A stretch of 48,662 bases of DNA, from assembly GCA_902799905.1 (NCBI GenBank), contig CADCCB010000021.1:1-48662 (forward strand), written 5' to 3'. Shown here piece by piece: positions 43,629-48,662 of the stretch. Numbering within the stretch: the first letter of the stretch is position 1; each line of letters opens with the position of its first letter. Position numbers and translations under genes: made by a program. The notes under the pieces are model-generated. The model had not been told where the DNA came from and searched no databases. It saw only the letters and a list, made by a program, of their open reading frames with translations. The stretch comes from an uncultured Prevotellaceae bacterium. Lineage in GTDB: Bacteria > Bacteroidota > Bacteroidia > Bacteroidales > Bacteroidaceae.

Positions 43629-43636
43629 TATATTTG
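43629..43636 (+). promoter_or_regulatory. -7 element of the SDR gene
   Basis: TATATTTG on the plus strand, 29 bases before the ATG at 43666. It is back to back with the esterase promoter, 21 bases away. Confidence 0.55.
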
Positions 43637-43665
43637 CATCGGAAATTTAACAATCATTCATTCTT

Positions 43666-44376
43666 ATGACAAAAAGAGCAATCATCATAGGTGCATCGTC
43701 AGGCATTGGCCTTGAAGTGGCAAGACTGCTTATCAAGGAAGGATGGCAGGTAGGTGTGGCTGCCAGACGTGTGGAACTGATGGAGGGCATAGGAGCCGCA
43801 GCCGTCGAGCGTATCGATGTTACGGCCGATGATGCCACAGAGGCGCTGCACAGGCTGATTGACAAGACAGGCGGCATGGACCTGTTCTTCTACGCTTCTG
43901 GCATCGGCAAGCAGAATCGTGAGTTGCTGGAGGACATCGAACTGGCGACCATGCAGACCAACGGCGTCGGTTTCGTTCGGATGATAGGCGAGGCCTATCG
44001 CTTTTTTGCACAGCAGGGTAGGGGCCATATCGCTGCCATCACCTCCATAGCAGGAACGAAAGGCCTGGGGCCAGCCCCCTCTTATTCTGCCACCAAAGCC
44101 ATGCAGAACGTCTATCTGCAGGCCTTGGAGCAACAGGCCTATGCTCGTGGGCTTAACATCCGCTTCACAGATATCCGTCCAGGGTTCGTCGATACGGCCC
44201 TGCTCAGTGGCGATTTCCATTATCCCATGATGCTGAAGCCTGATCGTGTTGCTCATGATATAGTCAGATCCATCAACAGTCAACGGCACATTCGTGTCAT
44301 CGACTATCGCTATCGCCTGTTGACGGCCCTCTGGCGCCGAATTCCGCGCTTTATTTGGCGTAGGATCAAGTTGTAA
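43666..44376 (+). CDS. short-chain dehydrogenase/reductase
   Basis: The 236-residue protein has the SDR cofactor loop GASSGIG (residues 9-15), the catalytic Ser/Tyr/Lys region SIAGTKGLGPAPSYSATKA, and PGFVDT after it. It should be an NAD(P)H-dependent oxidoreductase; the substrate is not evident. A basic C-terminal segment (RLLTALWRRIPRFIWRRIKL) may attach it to the membrane. Confidence 0.9.
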   Translation: MTKRAIIIGASSGIGLEVARLLIKEGWQVGVAARRVELMEGIGAAAVERIDVTADDATEALHRLIDKTGGMDLFFYASGIGKQNRELLEDIELATMQTNGVGFVRMIGEAYRFFAQQGRGHIAAITSIAGTKGLGPAPSYSATKAMQNVYLQALEQQAYARGLNIRFTDIRPGFVDTALLSGDFHYPMMLKPDRVAHDIVRSINSQRHIRVIDYRYRLLTALWRRIPRFIWRRIKL

Positions 44377-44432
44377 GTTGATGCATCGTGGCGTTAAAGG
44401 GAGTTAAAGGATGACCCTCTCCATAAAAAAAT

Positions 44433-44474
44433 CTCAATACTTAATTCTCAGTTCTCAATTTCTTTGTATTTTTG
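44433..44474 (+). promoter_or_regulatory. heptamer array and -7 element before the HYC_CC_PP-like gene
   Basis: Four 7-base units (CTCAATA, CTTAATT, CTCAGTT, CTCAATT; 44433-44460) end six bases before TATTTTTG (44467-44474). The array occupies the place of the -33 element. The ATG at 44483 lies only eight bases after the -7 element, so the mRNA would be nearly leaderless. Confidence 0.6.
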
Positions 44475-44482
44475 CATCCAGA

Positions 44483-44872
44483 ATGGTGAAGTTCGGTAAC
44501 ATACTTTTGTCGTTGCTGCTTTCGATGGCAATCCTGTTTTTCGGAAGCGGTATTACCGTCATTCGCTGTGCCCACATGGGAACACTCAGGATGGTGACCA
44601 TCTTCAATACCAACGGTATGGGCGATATGAGTTGCGACATGAATGCCGTGTGTATGTCGACTGAGCATTATGAACTGTCACCGTTGAATATGGCACAGGC
44701 CGATGGCTACGACTTCCATGCCGACCAGCCCTTGCTGGCCGTCCTGCCAAGCCTTGTAGCAGAATGGCAGGTGCCTGTAGTGATTAAGTATTATGTCCGT
44801 CAGTTTGTTCCGTTGGTGTGGAAATGTCCGCCTCGCGACTACCTGAACTTCATCCAAGTCTTCTTGATTTGA
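44483..44872 (+). CDS. HYC_CC_PP-like small envelope protein
   Basis: The 129-residue protein has an N-terminal signal or membrane helix (about 5-25, ILLSLLLSMAILFFGSG), then TVIRCAHMG where family members have HYC, two mid-protein Cys residues (SCDMNAVCM) and a C-terminal KCPPRDY with the PP motif. The family often sits beside TonB receptors and heavy-metal proteins, as here. The match is partial, so the assignment is tentative; a role in metal handling is inference. Confidence 0.65.
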   Translation: MVKFGNILLSLLLSMAILFFGSGITVIRCAHMGTLRMVTIFNTNGMGDMSCDMNAVCMSTEHYELSPLNMAQADGYDFHADQPLLAVLPSLVAEWQVPVVIKYYVRQFVPLVWKCPPRDYLNFIQVFLI

Positions 44873-44971
44873 TTTTTTTGATATGACGATGTGTGCTGGG
44901 GATTGCCTTGAGTGGCTCTCACCCCTATAGGCTATTTGTATCATATTAATATCAAAAAATCAGAATAAGAA

Positions 44972-45681
44972 ATGAGATTTATATTGACTGGCATCGTGAT
45001 GATGTCGTGCCTGACGGCTTTCGCACAGGACAACGACTCGTTGCAGGCCGACTCAATGAAGACGCTCAACCTGGGTAACGTCACCGTCACTTCACGTGCT
45101 GGTGCACGCCGACTGAGTACTATCACACCCATTTCAGTCAGCAGGCCGTCATCGACTACGACAGCGACGCCTCGCAGATACGCATCACCAATCTCGACGG
45201 CAAGTCGTATTCGAATACCGTTCAGGTCGATGCCACCTATCCTGTCGTGAAGGGACTGGAACTGACTGCCGCATGGCGCTGGAACGACGTGAAGTGCACC
45301 TATGGTGGACAGTTGTTGGAGAAGCCGCTGACCAGCCGTTACAAGGGTCTCGTCACGGCCAGTTACAAGACGCCCCTCGGCCTCTGGCAGTTCGATGCCA
45401 CCCTCCAACTGAATGGTGGCGGCCGCATGCCCACGCCTGTCAACGGTCTCTGGGACGAGCGTTTCTCGGCCTACGAGCAGGTGTCGGCACAGGTCACCCG
45501 TTGGTTCCGTCATTTCTCCATCTATGTTGGTGGCGAGAATCTGACGGGCTTCCGCCAGAAGCAGCCCATCATCAATGCTGCCAACCCCTGGAGCAGCACC
45601 TTCGACCCCACGATGGTTTGGGGCCCAGTAGAGGATGCCATGTTCTATGCTGGCATCCGAATTAACTTCGGAAGACTTTAA
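44972..45681 (+). pseudogene. TonB-dependent receptor with large internal deletion
   Basis: The 5' part encodes a signal peptide and the start of a TonB plug (MRFILTGIVMMSCLTAFAQ, then LGNVTVTSRAGARRLS). At about 45112-45118 it runs straight into the last strands of the barrel in another frame (YYHTHFSQQAVIDYDSD, then LELTAAWRWNDVK, GLWQFDATLQLNGGG and the C-terminal AMFYAGIRINFGRL). The plug and most of the barrel, roughly 1.4-1.6 kb, are missing and the frame shifts, so no receptor can be made. It lies between the HYC_CC_PP-like and HMA genes and was probably a metal-complex receptor. Confidence 0.85.
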
Positions 45682-45708
45682 ACAACTGATAATATAAAAT
45701 TGATAATT

Positions 45709-46029
45709 ATGAAGAAAGTAATAGTATTAAGCGTCATGATGCTGACCGTATTGGTTGCTATGGCTAAGGACATCAAGACCGTTGTGGTCACCACGCTGCC
45801 TCAGATGCATTGTGAGAGTTGTGAGAACAAGATCAAGGGCAACCTCCGCTTTGAGAAGGGCGTCAAGCAGATTGAGTGCAACATCCAGGAACAACGCGTC
45901 ATCATCACCTACGATGCCGACAAGACCAGCGTCGAAAAAATCATCCAGAGTTTCGGCAAGTTCGGCTATAAGGCCGCTGAGGTGAAACAGGATCAGGAGA
46001 AGAACAAGGAGAACAAGCAGCAGAAGTAG
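45709..46029 (+). CDS. heavy-metal-associated (HMA) domain protein
   Basis: The 106-residue protein has a signal peptide (about 1-17) and one HMA fold (about 20-90) with the metal-binding loop MHCESC (MxCxxC) and the typical VKQIECNIQEQRVIITYDAD strand. The C-terminus is charged (QEKNKENKQQK). It likely binds copper or a related metal in the periplasm. The TTG at 45700 is unlikely as the start; the ATG at 45709 is used. It may now act without its receptor, which is broken upstream. Confidence 0.88.
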   Translation: MKKVIVLSVMMLTVLVAMAKDIKTVVVTTLPQMHCESCENKIKGNLRFEKGVKQIECNIQEQRVIITYDADKTSVEKIIQSFGKFGYKAAEVKQDQEKNKENKQQK

Positions 46030-46036
46030 TAGCCGC

Positions 46037-46987
46037 TCATTTCTTCTCTCTGTTGATGATATAGATACCCGCTGTGGTCAGGACGGCTGCCAGGGCATAG
46101 TTCCATACGAATGGCTCCTGGAGACACAGACACGATGTGACGGCCCCTACGACAGGTATCAGCGAGTTCCATATCGCTATCTTGCCTACAGGATTGCACG
46201 TCAGCAGTTTGTTGTAGAGCGTAAAGCCTATCGTGGAGATGCCGATGAGCATCAGCAGGTAGAACAGTCCCAGGGGGGTGACGCGAGGCAGCGTGCCCCC
46301 CATCAGCATGCCTGGTATCATCAGCAGGGCACCGCCTATGGCCAGGCTGTAGCCCGTTCCTACGAACACGTCCACCCGCTGGCCCACACCCCTCGTCATC
46401 AGTCCTGCACAGGCACCACACAGCGCATTCAGAATGATCATACCGTCGCCCAGCAGGGTGAAGGCTCCGCTGGCATCACCGCCCAGGTTGAGCGAGAGAA
46501 TGCCTGTGAAGCCTATGATGCAGCCTATGGTCTTCCAGACGGTCAGCCTGTCGCTCTTGAAGAACATGCAAGCCAGGATGACCAATACAAACACGCTCAA
46601 TGAGTTCAATATGGCGGCCCTGCTGCCCTGGCTGTGGGATAGTCCCACGTAGAAGCAGGCGTAGTGCAGCGTCGTGTTCAGCAGCGTAAAGGCCAGCAGA
46701 AACAGGCTGCTGCCCCAGATGTTCGCCTTCGCCGTCTCCTTCAGGGCGAAGGAGCGATGGGCCGTGCGAGCGACGGTGAGCACGATGACGCCCGATATGA
46801 AGAAGCGGATGCCGGCAAACAGCACCTTGCTGCCCGTCATATCCGTCGTGATCTCAAACTCGTCGAATCCGAGTTTGATCAGCGGATAGGCCCATCCCCA
46901 AAGGAAGGCTGCCGTAAACGCGAAGACTGCGGCCCAGACGGGGTGCTGGAAAATGGTGGATGGTGGATGGTGGATGGTGGATTTCAT
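46037..46987 (-). CDS. EamA-family (DMT) transporter
   Basis: A 316-residue, ten-helix transporter with two EamA repeats (about 25-155 and 165-310), containing WGWAYPLIKLGF near the first helix and a second repeat ending AALAAVLTTAGIYII-like. It exports amino acids or metabolites. Residues 2-12 are encoded by four GGTGGAT units (46955-46982, read on the minus strand as ATCCACC) directly after the ATG at 46985-46987. No other Met, Val or Leu start codon is near, so the frame depends on the array length. It starts 12 bases after the hemerythrin/LuxR gene. Confidence 0.88.
   Translation of the reverse strand: MKSTIHHPPSTIFQHPVWAAVFAFTAAFLWGWAYPLIKLGFDEFEITTDMTGSKVLFAGIRFFISGVIVLTVARTAHRSFALKETAKANIWGSSLFLLAFTLLNTTLHYACFYVGLSHSQGSRAAILNSLSVFVLVILACMFFKSDRLTVWKTIGCIIGFTGILSLNLGGDASGAFTLLGDGMIILNALCGACAGLMTRGVGQRVDVFVGTGYSLAIGGALLMIPGMLMGGTLPRVTPLGLFYLLMLIGISTIGFTLYNKLLTCNPVGKIAIWNSLIPVVGAVTSCLCLQEPFVWNYALAAVLTTAGIYIINREKK
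46955..46982. repeat. exact 4 x GGTGGAT array after a start codon
   Basis: Four perfect 7-base units, 46955-46961, 46962-46968, 46969-46975 and 46976-46982, two bases from the EamA start codon and inside its reading frame. The unit is not a multiple of three. Confidence 0.95.
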
Positions 46988-46999
46988 GTCACGCTATCC

Positions 47000-47962
47000 T
47001 TACAGTTTGACTGCTGATATATCCACAAAACCGTTGACGATGGCGTAGATGGTGAGGCCTGCCGGACTGTGAATCTGCAGTTTGCGGGCGATATTGCGGC
47101 GGTGAGTGATCACCGTATTGGTCGAGATGCACAGGTGGTCGGCAATCTCCTTGTTCGACATGCCCTGTACCAGTGCGATGATGACCTCTTTCTCACGGTC
47201 GGAGAGTGCGTCGGAGTTTTGCCCCATGCCGCCCTTGAACACCATGTCTGTGATGTTCTTGGTGACATCGCTCTGCTTGACAATCTGTTCCAGTCGGCGG
47301 ATGGCAGGCACGAAGATGTGATCCTCCACCTCGGCATGCTGGCGCAGCCATACCTCGTTCTCGTAGATGTCGTGAAGGGTGGCCGTCAATTGGTTGTTGT
47401 GCAGGCCGTCTTGCGGCAGGTATTTGATGATGAGCAACTTCAACTCGCGCAGTTTCTTGTCCGTAGCACCATGATGCTTGGAGAAGGTGTCTACGTTGTA
47501 GTCGTTGGCAGGCCGTCCCTCGATGAGCGACTCCACGTATGGGAAGAGCGTCTTCTGCTCGTATTTCATGTGACGGCGAATCTCATGGGCATACTCGTCG
47601 TAGAAGCGCAGGATGAGGCGGGCCAAAGAATCATTCTCATCGAGCGACTCCTCCAACTCGCGCCGTATATATGGCAACTGGAAGTCGAGGAAATAGGCGT
47701 GACTGGCCTCCAGGTAGTGGAGTAGGGTAGGCACGCTGATCTGCGGGTCGTCCTCGAAATCACCATACCCGTTGATGGTGTAGTTGACCACCGACAGAAA
47801 CGTGTAGGTGTCCACACCGTTATCCTCACACGTCTCCTTTACAGTCTTGTCGCCGAATCCCAGACTGATACCAAAACTTCCCAACGACTGCAACAAGTCG
47901 TAATTATCGCGGATGAGCGAGATCATCTTGTCGTCCGCCTCATACATCTTCTGATTCTTCAT
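47000..47962 (-). CDS. hemerythrin (RIC/YtfE-like) / LuxR regulator
   Basis: The 320-residue protein has an N-terminal ScdA_N-like part (about 25-75), a hemerythrin domain (about 80-235) and a LuxR-type helix-turn-helix (about 252-318, SDREKEVIIALVQGMSNKEI then STNTVITHRRNIARKL). Likely di-iron ligands are His88, His131, Glu135, His163 or 164, His209 and Glu213, spaced as in YtfE (His84, His129, Glu133, His160, His204, Glu208). It is probably a transcription factor that senses oxygen, nitric oxide or iron through a di-iron centre. Unlike YtfE, the N-terminal domain has one Cys instead of a Cys pair. It precedes the EamA transporter, which it may control. Confidence 0.88.
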   Translation of the reverse strand: MKNQKMYEADDKMISLIRDNYDLLQSLGSFGISLGFGDKTVKETCEDNGVDTYTFLSVVNYTINGYGDFEDDPQISVPTLLHYLEASHAYFLDFQLPYIRRELEESLDENDSLARLILRFYDEYAHEIRRHMKYEQKTLFPYVESLIEGRPANDYNVDTFSKHHGATDKKLRELKLLIIKYLPQDGLHNNQLTATLHDIYENEVWLRQHAEVEDHIFVPAIRRLEQIVKQSDVTKNITDMVFKGGMGQNSDALSDREKEVIIALVQGMSNKEIADHLCISTNTVITHRRNIARKLQIHSPAGLTIYAIVNGFVDISAVKL

Positions 47963-48171
47963 TCTTTAAACATTGAACATTGACCATGGACCATTGACCA
48001 TTCATCTCTCTCCTCGATCTCCGCTCGCTTTCACCAAGCGAAGCGACTGAAAGAAACCTCCGCTCGAGCTTGCTCGCTTTCACCGCTCGACCTCTGGTCG
48101 CTTGCTACTGAAAGGACGCAAGAAAGCGAAGCGACTGAAAGAAATCTTAAACCTTATTATTTTTTCGCGTG
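47963..48171 (-). other. 209-base leader with heptamers and structured repeats
   Basis: Transcribed from the promoter at 48172-48202. It holds five heptamers (ACATTGA, CCATTGA and variants; 47970-48004) just before the ATG. Two copies of GCGAAGCGACTGAAAGAAA and several inverted AGCGAGC words lie farther upstream. The block at 48082-48103 matches part of the hairpin at 7894-7936 on the opposite strand. It may fold and regulate translation of the hemerythrin/LuxR gene. No ORF of note. Confidence 0.6.
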
Positions 48172-48202
48172 CAAAGGTACTCAGTTTTTCTGACTTATGC
48201 AA
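48172..48202 (-). promoter_or_regulatory. promoter of the hemerythrin/LuxR gene
   Basis: On the minus strand TTG (48200-48202), 20 bases, TACCTTTG (48172-48179). The -33 part lies in the last codons of the small ORF upstream. Confidence 0.65.
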
Positions 48203-48380
48203 TAATCATTAGTAGGTATTTTTCGTTCCGATGCCTCGCGTCCTCCGTTCGAATACTTCCTTTGGGGGGTAAGGAAGCATTCCTTCGACTGTTGCAAAGC
48301 ATCCGGACGGGGCGTAGGAGGCATTCGGACGACCCGTCCGAGGCATTGCGATGAATGGCTGTGTTGCGTGTGTGTTTCAT
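48195..48380 (-). CDS. small ORF, probably a repeat-element product
   Basis: A 61-residue frame, basic and Arg/Ser-rich, with a consensus promoter (TTG, 20 bases, TAATTTTG; 48425-48455, minus) 45 bases upstream of its ATG. Three GGTTATA-type heptamers lie in its leader (48387-48407). It contains an inverted pair CGGACGGG / CCCGTCCG (48304-48311, 48333-48340). From memory, very similar short ORFs are scattered through Prevotella genomes, so the DNA may be a dispersed structured element and the ORF incidental. Confidence 0.45.
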   Translation of the reverse strand: MKHTRNTAIHRNASDGSSECLLRPVRMLCNSRRNASLPPKGSIRTEDARHRNEKYLLMIIA

Positions 48381-48424
48381 AGTAATGGTTATAGGTTATA
48401 GGTTATTGATTCATTTTTCTTTTG

Positions 48425-48455
48425 CAAAATTACGAAAAAAAACAATGCGAAACAA
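48425..48455 (-). promoter_or_regulatory. promoter of the small ORF
   Basis: On the minus strand TTG (48453-48455), 20 bases, TAATTTTG (48425-48432). Confidence 0.6.
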
Positions 48456-48503
48456 GAGTTTTCGGGATTTATTTCAGATTTATTTCAAATGTTAAAATTT
48501 AGC

Positions 48504-48545
48504 CCATTGACCATTGAACATTGACCATTGAACATTGACCATTGA
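48504..48545. repeat. six-copy CCATTGA/ACATTGA array
   Basis: Six 7-base units in exact register. The word is the same as in the dsbD array (37588-37620) and the leader at 47970-48004. Confidence 0.9.
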
Positions 48546-48587
48546 ACAAACATGTAATTATCGTGTAATGGACCATGTAATTTCTCA

Positions 48588-48640
48588 TATAATAATTAAT
48601 GACAAATTCGTGTTCAATTAATGATAATTCGTGTTCAAAA
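48588..48640. repeat. two tandem 21-22 base units
   Basis: AATTAATGA, then an AT-rich link, then AATTCGTGTTC occurs twice in tandem near the end of the window. No gene is visible from 48381 to the end. Confidence 0.65.
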
Positions 48641-48662
48641 GTAAATAAATTTTAATTAGTTA

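Noticed and set aside
46037-47962. EamA transporter and hemerythrin regulator as a nitric-oxide detoxification operon
   Set aside because: The regulator could sense NO, but an EamA transporter gives no direct link, so I kept only the single-gene claims.

Overview
The window is a chromosomal segment of a Bacteroidota bacterium, most likely Prevotella or a close relative. At least eight promoters have the Bacteroidota form TTTG, 20 bases, TAnnTTTG (or a close match). Genes lack Shine-Dalgarno sequences. Gene content also fits: DUF5107-TPR protein, GH35/GH2 enzymes, TolC-HlyD-ABC2 exporter operon, HYC_CC_PP-like protein beside a TonB receptor, S41 protease and lipoproteins. I saw no rRNA, tRNA, CRISPR array or intact insertion sequence.

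Layout. 1-5300 (mostly minus strand) is an accessory-looking stretch: a partial gene cut by the window edge, an orphan RhuM-Fic protein, a WYL regulator with a DEDDh exonuclease, and an AAA/DUF4143 ATPase whose 3' end is duplicated 0.9 kb away around a truncated ORF. 5660-7869 holds two lipoproteins, ending in a hairpin shared with convergent pfkA. 9010-16053 is a minus-strand operon: AraC regulator, TolC, HlyD, two ABC-2 permeases and a DUF3089 hydrolase, with no ATPase. 16256-18553 is a patatin/Omp85-type outer-membrane protein. 18737-25786 is housekeeping: M3 peptidase, dCMP deaminase, S41 protease, DUF721 and RecF, a TPR membrane protein and RibH. 25935-35842 is a carbohydrate cluster (sugar porter, DUF5107-TPR, GH35, GH2) without SusC/SusD. 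35922-39116 carries a zinc-ribbon membrane protein, a small abundant-looking lipoprotein and DsbD. 39275-42134 is the most unusual unit: a YbjN-like protein, a fused protein kinase/AAA+ ATPase and a ClpP paralogue. 42137-47962 has a two-domain esterase, an SDR, a heavy-metal module (HYC_CC_PP-like, a TonB receptor broken by internal deletion, an HMA protein), an EamA transporter and a di-iron hemerythrin/LuxR regulator. The last 700 bases hold structured repeats and a small ORF.

Two themes cut across the window. First, the kinase-AAA+/ClpP/YbjN unit looks like a dedicated, possibly phosphorylation-linked, protein-unfolding and degradation system. Second, short tandem arrays with a 7-base period (sometimes 8 or 16) occur between genes, in leaders, at a promoter, and in frame inside at least eight genes. 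One exact four-copy array lies directly after the start codon of the EamA transporter, where a change in copy number would shift the reading frame.
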